Assembly: GCA_039111475.1 (NCBI GenBank)
Contig: JBCCIP010000008.1
Span: 62,001-126,000, forward strand
DNA from: JAUIET01 sp039111475
Lineage (GTDB): Bacteria > Pseudomonadota > Gammaproteobacteria > Pseudomonadales > JAUIET01
Length of the DNA: 64,000 bases
Reading direction: 5' to 3'
Made by a program: the position numbers and the translations under genes. The notes beneath the pieces are model-generated. The model was not told the DNA's origin. It was given only the letters and a program-made list of their open reading frames with translations, and ran no database searches. This document shows, one piece after another, positions 34,782 to 42,542 of the stretch; within the stretch, counting starts at the first letter, position 1, and each line of letters starts with the position of its first letter.

Positions 34782-35325
34782 GCGCTTGTTCTCCAGCATT
34801 GCTTGCCAACTTCGGATCATATTGAGTCACAGCTCCAAGCTGGTCTGCTGATTCTGCATTTAAGGCGTACTCCACAGATGCAGCAGACTTGATTGCCTTC
34901 TTAATGCGCCCATACATCCCGCACCGACAGATGTTGCCTTGCATTGCATTGTCGATATCTGAATCACTCGGATTAGGATTGTTTGCTAACAGTGCTGAAG
35001 CAGACATCAGTTGACCAGACTGGCAATAACCGCACTGCGGAACCTGCTCTTGAATCCAGGCTTGCTGCAGAGGATGCAGCTCAGTCTCATTGGGCGCCAG
35101 ACCTTCGATGGTGGTAATACTCTGGCCTGCCACGCTTGAGAGTGGCATCACACATGACCGAATTGGCTTACCATTGAGATGTACCGTGCATGCGCCGCAC
35201 TGCGCCATTCCGCAGCCGAATTTCGTGCCTGTCATCTTTAGCTGTTCTCGTATAACCCAAAGCAGCGGAGTGTTCGGATCAACCGATACCGATCGCTCCA
35301 CACCGTTAATAATAAGCTTCGTCAT
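34774..35325 (-). CDS. (2Fe-2S)-binding subunit of molybdenum hydroxylase (IorA-like)
   Basis: A 183-residue electron-transfer subunit. The N-terminal plant-type ferredoxin cluster is F-G-C-G-M-A-Q-C-G-A-C-T with the fourth Cys in I-R-S-C-V; the C-terminal helical cluster is Q-C-G-Y-C-Q-S-G and N-I-C-R-C-G-M-Y-G-R-I. This pair of [2Fe-2S] sites is standard for the xanthine oxidase family. There is a C-terminal extension of about 30 residues beyond the usual 150. It is cotranscribed with the molybdenum subunit and would ride with it through the Tat system. Confidence 0.93.
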   Translation of the reverse strand: MTKLIINGVERSVSVDPNTPLLWVIREQLKMTGTKFGCGMAQCGACTVHLNGKPIRSCVMPLSSVAGQSITTIEGLAPNETELHPLQQAWIQEQVPQCGYCQSGQLMSASALLANNPNPSDSDIDNAMQGNICRCGMYGRIKKAIKSAASVEYALNAESADQLGAVTQYDPKLASNAGEQAHG

Positions 35326-35348
35326 AGCTGCCTCGTTTAAGTAAAAAA

Positions 35349-35675
35349 TTAGTCGACGGTAAAGTCTGCTGGCCTCTCCTCAATAGAGGTCGTTACACCT
35401 TCTACCGGGCCTTTCGCTTGTTGAGCTAACAGGAACTGATCAGTATCCATTGAGCGTGACGCATAGTGAGTGGTTGATACCGCGTCAGTGATGGCGCGTT
35501 TGATCATTCCTACTGATAATGGTGGCTGGGTGGCTATTGCCTTGGCCAGGTCCTGCGCTTTAATGAGCGCTGCACCAACTTCTATCAGGTAATCCAAAAA
35601 GCCCCAGTTTTCTGCAGTGCTTGCGTTCAACGGCCCGTTCAGAATAATGGCACTGAGGTCGCTGTCGCTCTGTAG
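35349..35675 (-). pseudogene. Enoyl-CoA hydratase C-terminal remnant
   Basis: About 108 codons match the C-terminal third of crotonase-family proteins: I-I-L-N-G-P-L-N-A-S-T-A-E-N-W-G-F-L-D-Y (compare L-T-G-x-x-x-x-A-x-x-A-x-x-W-G-L-V-D) and I-A-T-Q-P-P-L-S-V-G-M-I-K-R-A-I. The frame is closed by TAG at 35676-35678, so the CoA-binding and oxyanion-hole regions are missing. An ATG at 35628 could give a 93-residue product, but it would lack the active site. It precedes the IorA-like gene by 23 bases on the same strand, and lies between that gene and tRNA-Glu. Confidence 0.72.
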
Positions 35676-35839
35676 CTAAAGCCGTGCGCTAGCGGAGCAC
35701 AGCATTGCTTAGCGCATTCACTTTGTTGCCAGTATACGTTTGAACGGTTAGAACACAACCCTCTTGGTTAAGAGGCATATATTTCCAATCAGATTGTTGC
35801 ATAGCAGCATCTCTATGGATTATACGCACGAGTGTGGTT

Positions 35840-35863
35840 GAAGAAAATGGCGTCCCCTAGGGG
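35840..35863 (+). repeat. att-like direct repeat at tRNA-Glu 3' end (right)
   Basis: This stretch covers the CCA end and acceptor 3' strand of tRNA-Glu plus eight bases beyond. It is the intact partner of the repeat at 31876-31897 (same orientation, one substitution and one inserted A). The two bracket about 4 kb. Confidence 0.75.
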
Positions 35864-35923
35864 GTTCGAACCCCTGTTACCGCCGTGAAAGGGCGGTGTC
35901 CTAGGCCACTAGACGAAGGGGAC
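35848..35923 (-). tRNA. tRNA-Glu (anticodon TTC)
   Basis: A 76-nt cloverleaf with encoded CCA. The acceptor strands GTCCCCT and AGGGGAC pair; the anticodon arm CCGCC-CTTTCAC-GGCGG carries TTC (complement at 35887-35889); the T arm is AGGGG-TTCGAAC-CCCCT with one T-stem pair altered against E. coli. It differs from E. coli tRNA-Glu mainly in the D loop. No second tRNA or rRNA is next to it. Its 3' end served as an integration site. Confidence 0.97.
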
Positions 35924-36072
35924 ACTGTGCAGCGTCAAAGAGCGCCAAAAACGAAGGCGGTATTGTACATAAGCACCAACGGAATTCAAGCGCGGAATTG
36001 GGAATTTGACGGCTGCTTAGCAGGGTGGCTGGGCACGTCCTTGTGCGCTTGATTTATGGCTGGGCCTAGCGC

Positions 36073-36396
36073 TTAGTGATGATGCCTGTGATGGCGTCGT
36101 TGATACTTATATGGCTTATCATAGTAGTACTTAGTAGACCAATAATTGCGGTGTCGGCGCGGCCGCTCAAAGCCACGACAATAAACACTGTGACGGTGCA
36201 ACCTATGGCCATGACTGTAGTATTTTCCCCGGTGATAGCGCTGCCGGTATTCACTGTACGGATACGCACTGTGCAGGTTTAGACTGAAAACTGCAACTCC
36301 ATGATGCCCATTGGGGTGAGCCTGGGCTGGGCTGACAAGCAAACCGAAACCAGTAGCGGTTATCGACAAGCCAAGTGCCAATGCTTTGATGCTCAT
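36073..36396 (-). CDS. Small secreted His/Tyr/Arg-rich protein
   Basis: A 107-residue protein with a clear signal peptide (A-L-A-L-G-L-S-I-T-A-T-G-F-G-L-L-V-S, cleavage after A-Q-A). The mature 80 residues are extremely rich in His, Tyr and Arg (for example Y-H-R-G-K-Y-Y-S-H-G-H-R-L-H-R-H and a C-terminal R-R-H-H-R-H-H-H), with one cysteine. Such composition suits metal or acidic polymer binding in the periplasm, but no family is recognised with confidence. An overlapping frame (36066-36269) is a shadow. The ATG is preceded by AGGAGG seven bases upstream, which supports expression. Confidence 0.75.
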   Translation of the reverse strand: MSIKALALGLSITATGFGLLVSPAQAHPNGHHGVAVFSLNLHSAYPYSEYRQRYHRGKYYSHGHRLHRHSVYCRGFERPRRHRNYWSTKYYYDKPYKYQRRHHRHHH

Positions 36397-36504
36397 ACTT
36401 CCTCCTATGCGGCGTGACCGCGATTACAAGAGCATCCTCAGATTAGGCATGAAAGGCTGAATCGTGCCTGAACTCCGGGCCTGATTATGAACCTGATAGT
36501 ACCC

Positions 36505-36735
36505 CGACACAGAGATTTTGACCGATTCAGTTTCTCTGTCAGCGTTGCTGGCAAGGTGCGTCTAGCTGGCAATGGCCATAGCCGCTGGCAAGAGGCGCAC
36601 CGACGTCCAGGGACCCTGACAGAACAACCCGCGGAGCCGCTCCCGTGGCTTCCCGCCGCCGCGTCGCCTAAAGCGCCTAGGCTTGGTGCAGTGCTTGCAA
36701 AGGACCAAGGCCATTCACTTCGCACTGCGCCTTGC
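36505..36735. other. GC-rich stretch with serial hairpins; possible structured RNA
   Basis: No convincing gene lies between 36397 and 36880. This part holds three strong inverted repeats in a row: ACAGAGA/TCTCTGT (36509-36539), GGTGCG/CGCACC (36555-36601) and GGTGCAGTGC/GCACTGCGCC (36685-36731, one G-T pair). GCTGGCAA occurs three times at 18-19-base spacing (36547, 36565, 36584). Open frames on both strands (36438-36740 minus, 36487-36750 plus) have no family resemblance. It does not match tmRNA, RNase P, SRP or 6S RNA as I know them. A non-coding RNA or the remnant of a repeat element are both possible. Confidence 0.35.
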
Positions 36736-36880
36736 CGCAAAAAGCCATGAGAGCACTGAATCGGTTAACATCTCAGTGTCAGGGTACTAGTGCTTAAATT
36801 TACGATGGTTTGCAGTAGAAGGCTTTTCAGATCAAGACATGCACAGTATCCTTAGCACACCCCGAATATGGAGAGATTTC

Positions 36881-37252
36881 ATGCGAAAACTTGAGACCAC
36901 ACTTGTAGCCCTATTATTGAGTTCAGCTGCGTCATTCAGCTGGGCAGAATGCGAACGCCCTGAGCGGCCTGAAGTCCCCAATGGTGCTGAAGCTACTATG
37001 GATGACATGGTTGCTGGGCAAACCGCTGTTAAGGCCTATGTAGCCGATGGCGATGCTTACATCAAATGCCTAGAAGCTCAGGAAAAGTCAGCAATGTCTG
37101 GTGTAGACAGCAGCGACGAGAATGCCGTTGCCGCGGCCGAAGCGGCCAATGCCGAGCGCATCAAAACTCACAATGAGGTGGTTGACGAAATGACAACGGT
37201 TGCCGGCGAGTGGAAAGAATCCATGACCGCTTTTAAATCGAAAGACAGTTAG
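36881..37252 (+). CDS. Small exported helical protein, function unknown
   Basis: A 123-residue protein with a signal peptide (L-V-A-L-L-L-S-S-A-A-S-F-S-W-A, cleavage before E-C). The mature part starts C-E-R-P-E-R-P-E-V-P and is acidic and Ala-rich, predicted largely helical, with two cysteines at mature positions about 2 and 37 (Y-I-K-C-L-E). The ATG at 36881 follows GGAGA; the longer frame from 36839 is unlikely. Similar small periplasmic proteins are common in marine gammaproteobacteria, but I do not know a function. Confidence 0.75.
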   Translation: MRKLETTLVALLLSSAASFSWAECERPERPEVPNGAEATMDDMVAGQTAVKAYVADGDAYIKCLEAQEKSAMSGVDSSDENAVAAAEAANAERIKTHNEVVDEMTTVAGEWKESMTAFKSKDS

Positions 37253-37274
37253 TTCCTGTAGTATGGGAACTAAC
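37248..37274 (+). terminator. Hairpin over the stop codon of the small exported protein gene
   Basis: GTTAGTTCC (37248-37256) and GGAACTAAC (37266-37274) form a perfect 9-bp stem with a 9-nt loop, overlapping the TAG stop. No T-tract follows, so it may stabilise the mRNA end rather than terminate. Confidence 0.4.
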
Positions 37275-37419
37275 GTCAGGTGCATGGAAGCGCCTGCGTT
37301 TTACCTAGTAAAGACCCAAAGCGCTTCGCGGGGCCGACTCACTAGAGCTTTTTGAAAATGGCTTGCCCCATGGGCGTAGCGAGTGCTTTGGGTATGACAT
37401 TTTCGAAAAGCGGATTTAT

Positions 37420-37439
37420 AAATAGGCAGAAGCCTATTT
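37420..37439. terminator. Perfect hairpin AAATAGGC-AGAA-GCCTATTT
   Basis: An 8-bp perfect stem with a tetraloop, between two convergent genes. It is a candidate bidirectional terminator. Confidence 0.5.
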
Positions 37440-37471
37440 GTAAACATAAACAAACGATTTAGAACCGCTTT

Positions 37472-37491
37472 GGGGCTACTTGCGTAGCCCC
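37472..37491. terminator. Perfect hairpin GGGGCTAC-TTGC-GTAGCCCC
   Basis: An 8-bp GC-rich perfect stem immediately beyond the stop of the flavoenzyme gene (minus strand). It is a likely transcription end or 3' stabiliser, although no long T-tract follows on either strand. Confidence 0.5.
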
Positions 37492-37492
37492 T

Positions 37493-39445
37493 CTAAAGTT
37501 CTCTCGCCACCAGCAGTCCTTCGTAAACCGCCTCTTCTGCTGAGCGCGGGCTAAGGCAATCTCCCGCCAGGTGGTAATCCATTCCCATCACAACGAGTTG
37601 CTGTTCCAAAAATGTCTCTGATTGATGCCCAAGTGCCATCACCAATGTGTTGACGTTTTCGCAAATAATTGCCTCTCCGCTGGTTGTATGCTGAAAGTAG
37701 ACGCTGTCGTCGTCGGCGCCAAAGAAGCGGGCATAAGGAATCACTTCTACGCCCAGTTTATGCAAGGTTCCCGACCAGTGCCAACGAAGATACTTCTGCA
37801 AATTCTGGCCTGCCATTTCCCCATCAACGCACAATCTGACATGAACACCCTCGCGCGCGAGCTTTTCCGCCAGCCCCATACCAACCCAATCGCATCGCCA
37901 ATCCGCTATCACTACCGAGGCGCCGGGCGTCACTTCATCATTAAGTATTTGCCAAGCATCTACCGCATGGGTTCGCTGGTCGATCTCAACATCAGGCCGA
38001 TATGGCGTAGCACCCGTGGCAACAATAACGGTGTCGGGGTTCTCCGCGTTTATAAGCGCAGTATCTACCTTGGTATTCAGTCGAATATCCACTCTGCTTA
38101 ACTCCATTTCCCGGCGCAGATTATCAACCAGTACACCAAATTCGGCTCGCCCCGGTAGCGATTGCGCCAATAACACCTGCCCGCCCAAGCGCTTGCTTTG
38201 TTCGCACAACACCACGTTATGCCCACGTTCAGCTGCTACCGCGGCGGCCTTCATACCCGCTGGCCCACCACCGGCTACTAATACTTTTCGGGGCTGGGTT
38301 GTCTGCGGATGCTCACCAAGCATTAGTTCACGCCCTGTAATCGGATGTTGAATACAGGAAATTCGTACACCTTGATGATAATGCCCGATACAGGCCTGAT
38401 TGCAGCCAATGCACGCGCGAATGTCGTCCAGCCGCCCACCTTGTGCTTTGTTAGGCATCTCCGGATCAGAAATTAGCGCGCGCGTCATCCCGCATAAATC
38501 GGCCTGTCCTGCAGCAAGTACCTGTTCGGCCAGTTGTGGTTGATTGATACGCCCGGTAACCAGCACAGACTGGCGCACCGCTCGTTTCACAGCCCCCGCC
38601 TGCGGTGCCGTATACGCGTGATCAATGAACATGGGCGGCACTACATGAACCGAACCGCCCAGGCCCATCATCGAACCCACGGTTACATTCAGATAATCCA
38701 GTTCCTGCTCTTCACTCAGTCTTCGACATATATCCAGCCAGGCTGCCTCATCAAGACCGTCAGGTTCCAACTCGTCGGCTGAGATGCGCATGCCAATAAC
38801 AAAGTCACTGCCCACCACCTTTCGAGTGGCGGCAATCATTTCCGCCACCATACGGAAACGGTTCTCGTCAGACCCACCGTACTCATCGTCTCGAAAGTTG
38901 GTGTGCGGGTTGAGAAACTGAGCAATCAACATGCCATGGCTGGCGGTTAGCTCCGCCCCATCGATGCCCGCCTCGGCCATACGCCCGGCCGTATTCGCAA
39001 AGGCTTGAATAATTTTGCGAACGTATTCGGTAGACATAACCCTAGGCATGCAATGGAATCGATGGTCAGGCACCATAGAGGGCGCGCGTGCCACAATCTG
39101 CAAACCATCGTGCGTATACGTAATACGCCCACCATGATTTATCTGTGCGAACACCTTGCACCCATGTTTGTGCACGGCCTTGGCAACCATTCGATAGCCA
39201 GGAATGCAGGCATCGGTGCTTGAATCAAGATAATAGCTCGCTGACACATCATCAGCGTCAGGGCGCGACGACTCCATAATGATCAGGCCGGCACCGCCCT
39301 TGGCCCTAGCTTCATGATAGGCCGACATTTCCTCACCAGGTGCACCATTGTGAGCCAGAATAGTTTGGTGTGCGGACGAGAAAATACGGTTTCGAATTTC
39401 CAGCCCGCGAATTTGATGCGGTGTAAAAAGATGGTTAAACGACAT
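37493..39445 (-). CDS. TMADH / 2,4-dienoyl-CoA reductase-family FMN, 4Fe-4S, FAD flavoenzyme
   Basis: A 650-residue three-domain oxidoreductase. Residues 1-350 form an old-yellow-enzyme TIM barrel binding FMN (R-N-R-I-F-S-S-A-H, A-Q-I-N-H-G-G-R and A-S-H-G-M-L-I-A-Q-F-L-N-P). The 4Fe-4S ligands are C-I-G-C-N-Q-A-C with a fourth Cys 11 residues later (I-S-C-I-Q-H-P). Residues ~385-650 carry an FAD/NAD fold (V-A-G-G-G-P-A-G-M-K-A-A). The family includes trimethylamine dehydrogenase, FadH and the demethylases DgcA and StcD. With a Rieske oxygenase and DMGDH-type enzyme 10 kb away, an N-demethylase role is attractive but unproven. It starts 57 bases downstream of dbpA. Confidence 0.85.
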   Translation of the reverse strand: MSFNHLFTPHQIRGLEIRNRIFSSAHQTILAHNGAPGEEMSAYHEARAKGGAGLIIMESSRPDADDVSASYYLDSSTDACIPGYRMVAKAVHKHGCKVFAQINHGGRITYTHDGLQIVARAPSMVPDHRFHCMPRVMSTEYVRKIIQAFANTAGRMAEAGIDGAELTASHGMLIAQFLNPHTNFRDDEYGGSDENRFRMVAEMIAATRKVVGSDFVIGMRISADELEPDGLDEAAWLDICRRLSEEQELDYLNVTVGSMMGLGGSVHVVPPMFIDHAYTAPQAGAVKRAVRQSVLVTGRINQPQLAEQVLAAGQADLCGMTRALISDPEMPNKAQGGRLDDIRACIGCNQACIGHYHQGVRISCIQHPITGRELMLGEHPQTTQPRKVLVAGGGPAGMKAAAVAAERGHNVVLCEQSKRLGGQVLLAQSLPGRAEFGVLVDNLRREMELSRVDIRLNTKVDTALINAENPDTVIVATGATPYRPDVEIDQRTHAVDAWQILNDEVTPGASVVIADWRCDWVGMGLAEKLAREGVHVRLCVDGEMAGQNLQKYLRWHWSGTLHKLGVEVIPYARFFGADDDSVYFQHTTSGEAIICENVNTLVMALGHQSETFLEQQLVVMGMDYHLAGDCLSPRSAEEAVYEGLLVAREL

Positions 39446-39502
39446 AGTGATTACGGTCCGTTGTGCGCTGCATTCGGCGTTCCTGATGTTGCATCGCCCA
39501 TT

Positions 39503-40915
39503 TCAGTATGGCACCTTGCGAATACGAAACGAGCGCCCTTTCATCTTGCCGTGGCTGAGCTTGTTAAGCGCATGTTTGCCAATCGAGCGTTCCACAGCCA
39601 CGTATGCCCACTGATCAAAAACGTTAATCTTTCCAACCTCTTTACCGGTAATGGTAGCGGTATTGTTATTTCGATTTTTCTCAACCTTACTGGTCAAAGC
39701 GCCCAAAATATCGCCGGGTCTTAGCTTTTGCTTTTTTCCGCCATCAATCTGCAAGGTAATCATCTTGGGTGGCCGTATTGCTCTGTTAAGAGCTGCCTCA
39801 CTGGGCAACGGTGTTGTTTCCAGCGCGGTTTGCAAGTACTCCCCAAGTAAACCCAGCTTGTACGTTTCTTTAACACTGTACAGAGAACACGCCAGCCCGG
39901 AATTGCCAGCGCGGCCAGTGCGGCCGATGCGGTGCGTGTGCACTTCGTTATCGCGAGCAAGCTGGTAGTTAATCACAAGATCGATTGTGTCAATATCCAA
40001 ACCACGGGCGGCCACGTCGGTTGCTACAAGAACGGTTGCGCTTTCATTGGAGAAGCGCATCAGTGTGCTGTCGCGGTCACGTTGCTCCAGGTCACCGTGC
40101 AAAGCCAACGCCGAAAAACCTGCCTTTTCCAAATCTGTGGAGAGTTGCTGAACGTCACGTTTCGTATTGCAAAAAATCACCGCGGCCCTTGGGTTGATGT
40201 CATGCAGCAATAATTGCGTGGCAAGTAGGCGCGCTTGTGTACCTTCGCCTATTTCATAGAAACGCTGTTCGATCACGCTTTGCTCATGCACTGATTCCAC
40301 TTTCACGGTAATCGGTTTGTGCATCACCCGCTTGGCGATTTGTTGAATATTCGCAGGGAAGGTGGCACTGAACAACAAGGTTTGCCGCTGCCGTGGCGTT
40401 TTATCCACAATGGCGTTCAACACGTCTTGAAAACCCATTTCCAACATGCGGTCTGCTTCGTCCAATACCAGGGTGGTCACATTGTCCAGATTCAGATTCT
40501 GTTTGCGCAGATGCTCATCAATTCGACCGGGAGTGCCCACAACAATATGGGCGCCGTGTTCCAAAGAGCCAATCTGCGGCCCAAACGGCATGCCGCCACA
40601 CAGAGTTAACACTTTGATGTTGTGAATGCCTCTGGCGAGGCGACGAATTTCTCTGGCAACCTGATCGGCCAGTTCGCGGGTTGGGCACAGCACCAGTGAC
40701 TGAATTCTGAATTTTTTCACCTCCAGTTTTTGCAATAAACCCAAACCAAATGCCGCGGTTTTGCCGGAACCGGTTTTAGCTTGGCCGATCAAATCGGTAC
40801 CTTCAAGTATCACTGGCAGGCTTTGCTGCTGGATAGGTGTCATGGTGGTGTATGACAAGGAATCCAGAGTGGCCAGCAGTTCAGACTTTAGCGCCAATGC
40901 AGAAAAAGAAGTCAT
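39503..40915 (-). CDS. dbpA: ATP-dependent RNA helicase DbpA
   Basis: A DEAD-box helicase acting on 23S rRNA hairpin 92 during 50S subunit assembly. Q-motif, A-K-T-G-S-G-K-T (Walker A), P-T-R-E-L-A, D-E-A-D, S-A-T and H-R-I-G-R-T-G-R-A-G are all present. The C-terminal ~75 residues (from K-K-Q-K-L-R-P-G-D-I-L-G-A-L-T through Y-V-A-V-E-R) match the DbpA RNA-binding domain and follow E. coli DbpA throughout. The ATG at 40915 (M-T-S-F-S-A-L) aligns with the E. coli start. A second ATG at 40936 overlaps the upstream PhyH gene stop as ATGA and could also be used. A housekeeping gene in an otherwise catabolic run. Confidence 0.95.
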   Translation of the reverse strand: MTSFSALALKSELLATLDSLSYTTMTPIQQQSLPVILEGTDLIGQAKTGSGKTAAFGLGLLQKLEVKKFRIQSLVLCPTRELADQVAREIRRLARGIHNIKVLTLCGGMPFGPQIGSLEHGAHIVVGTPGRIDEHLRKQNLNLDNVTTLVLDEADRMLEMGFQDVLNAIVDKTPRQRQTLLFSATFPANIQQIAKRVMHKPITVKVESVHEQSVIEQRFYEIGEGTQARLLATQLLLHDINPRAAVIFCNTKRDVQQLSTDLEKAGFSALALHGDLEQRDRDSTLMRFSNESATVLVATDVAARGLDIDTIDLVINYQLARDNEVHTHRIGRTGRAGNSGLACSLYSVKETYKLGLLGEYLQTALETTPLPSEAALNRAIRPPKMITLQIDGGKKQKLRPGDILGALTSKVEKNRNNNTATITGKEVGKINVFDQWAYVAVERSIGKHALNKLSHGKMKGRSFRIRKVPY

Positions 40916-40932
40916 AGCGGATTGCTCGGGCC

Positions 40933-41835
40933 TCATGGCGCGTCTGATTCTGCAGGCGGCACACCGGCCTGCGCCAGAACGTCGCTATCACTACCAAGCT
41001 GATTGCGGTCTTCGCACCACGCGGGTTCTGGAGGCACATCTAACCACGCCGCGCTCTCACCATCAAATGTGCCGATCTGATCATCACCGGCGCCGTGCGG
41101 CGTGTAACCCAACAAGGCCCGGCAACGCGGACTGAACGTCACCGCAATGTCCGGCGGTGTTTCAAGGTATTGATTGGCTTCCTGGCGCAACCAACCCAGA
41201 CAATAAGTGTTAATAAGCCCCGCGCGCGGACCATTGCTATTGTTAGCACCCCCGCCGTGCCAGGTGGAGCCAAGATAAAACAAGGCAGAACCTTTCGGCA
41301 TAACCGCCGACTCCCAGCCACTGACGTCAGGTAAATGCCAGGAGCGCAAAAAGCGATGCGACCTGGGCACCACTCTGGTACCTCCGTTTTCTTTGGTGAA
41401 GTCATTCAAAGCCCACATTACACCAATCTGTAACTCCACCCCAGCCAGTTCCATTGGATAGATAGAGTCATCGCGGTGCAATGCCTGAGCAGATTCACCT
41501 GGCATAATTTCTATCGCCGTTAAACTGCCCACCTGATAGGTGGCACCGTGTGGCAACAAGATGGCATCTGCCACGGCCACGACCATGTCGTGGTCTACCA
41601 ATGCTTCTGAGCTGGGTGCGGCTCGCATTATCGCGCCGTAACGACGGGTTTTGTTGCCATCGAACGGGCTTTGACTATCAAGATCGGCTTCGTCAAATTT
41701 TGGCCGCAACTCTGCAGCCACCGCATCGGCAACCGTGGTTTCAACTAATTCATTGACCACCGCCGCGCCATCTCGCCGCAGTGCGGCAACCACATCGGCT
41801 GCCGGTGCGTCTTTGTCCAAATAAGTCAGAGACAT
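40933..41835 (-). CDS. Phytanoyl-CoA dioxygenase (PhyH) family oxygenase
   Basis: A 300-residue Fe(II)/2-oxoglutarate-dependent oxygenase. The facial triad is visible as H-R-D-D (His and Asp) near residue 120 and the distal His in S-T-W-H-G-G-G-A-N near 205; the following P-R-A-G-L Arg would bind 2-oxoglutarate. The PhyH family hydroxylates diverse small molecules, including ectoine, halogenated and phosphonate compounds. It is encoded 11 bases after the DddQ-like cupin and ends overlapping dbpA, so it belongs to the MFS-cupin operon. The substrate is unknown. Confidence 0.87.
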   Translation of the reverse strand: MSLTYLDKDAPAADVVAALRRDGAAVVNELVETTVADAVAAELRPKFDEADLDSQSPFDGNKTRRYGAIMRAAPSSEALVDHDMVVAVADAILLPHGATYQVGSLTAIEIMPGESAQALHRDDSIYPMELAGVELQIGVMWALNDFTKENGGTRVVPRSHRFLRSWHLPDVSGWESAVMPKGSALFYLGSTWHGGGANNSNGPRAGLINTYCLGWLRQEANQYLETPPDIAVTFSPRCRALLGYTPHGAGDDQIGTFDGESAAWLDVPPEPAWCEDRNQLGSDSDVLAQAGVPPAESDAP

Positions 41836-41846
41836 AGTGTTTCCCT

Positions 41847-42542
41847 TTACACCTCGGCTTGCGCCTCATTCAGGCGCAGTCGTTCAAGTTCAGGCCAATC
41901 ATTGGCGGGCACAACCAACGCCGGTTTATCATTGTCGCGGGTCCAGCAATACAGGCTCAAGAACGGCTGGTGCCCGACTTTGGTGAGATGCGGTTGACCC
42001 GGTTTGTTCCACACAGGCTCGAGTTTCTGTTTGATTTCCAACCTTGAGTTTGGTTGAAATCGCCAACCATGTGGCCCGGTCAGCGGTAAGTACAACTCCG
42101 GAGCCGCATGGCAATGGTCGCGGTACAACAGGTCTGGTGCAATCAAAAAAAGTCCCAAATCGTAATCGGGCGCTTCAAAATGCGACCCTTCGCCAATCAG
42201 TGATGCATACGCGTGCTGCGCGGCAAAATCCGCTCCGATTTCTTTCTCATCGTAATCCTCGTAGGTAACCCAATGCAGTAAAGGCCATGCGGCCGATAAA
42301 CGTTCGGCAAACGACGGCATATCCAGCGAAAGAAGCTGCAGGCAACGTGGCAGCCATTGAGTCACTAAGCTGTTCTCTCTGGCGTTCACTGCTTGATGCT
42401 CACCTTGCACGTACTCTGCAAGGCCAGCCCTAACCTCAGCGATGCCATCAGCGGTGAGCTTATCGCTTGTCGCAGAAGCTAGGCACAGATCAATTTCTTC
42501 TAAAAGTTGCCGCAGCACTGTCTCACTGCTATGAGTATTCAC
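41847..42542 (-). CDS. DMSP lyase-like cupin (DddQ/DddL family)
   Basis: A 231-residue protein with a C-terminal cupin. The metal motif D-H-C-H-A-A-P-E-L-Y-L-P-L-T-G has His143, His145, Glu149 and Tyr151; the His-x3-Glu-x-Tyr spacing equals that of the DddQ metal site (His, Glu, Tyr). A further His (185 or 191) precedes L-S-L-Y-C-W-T, the usual end of these cupins. The family cleaves dimethylsulfoniopropionate to DMS and acrylate, though many family members have other or unknown activity. It starts with GTG overlapping the MFS gene stop (GTGA) and is followed by the PhyH gene. Without acrylate-degrading genes nearby, DMSP cleavage itself stays tentative. Confidence 0.68.
   Translation of the reverse strand: MNTHSSETVLRQLLEEIDLCLASATSDKLTADGIAEVRAGLAEYVQGEHQAVNARENSLVTQWLPRCLQLLSLDMPSFAERLSAAWPLLHWVTYEDYDEKEIGADFAAQHAYASLIGEGSHFEAPDYDLGLFLIAPDLLYRDHCHAAPELYLPLTGPHGWRFQPNSRLEIKQKLEPVWNKPGQPHLTKVGHQPFLSLYCWTRDNDKPALVVPANDWPELERLRLNEAQAEV

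Noticed and set aside
36438..36750. Overlapping open frames on both strands between the His-rich protein gene and the small exported protein gene
   Set aside because: Neither frame has a ribosome site, a family pattern or normal composition, and the stretch is better described by its hairpins.
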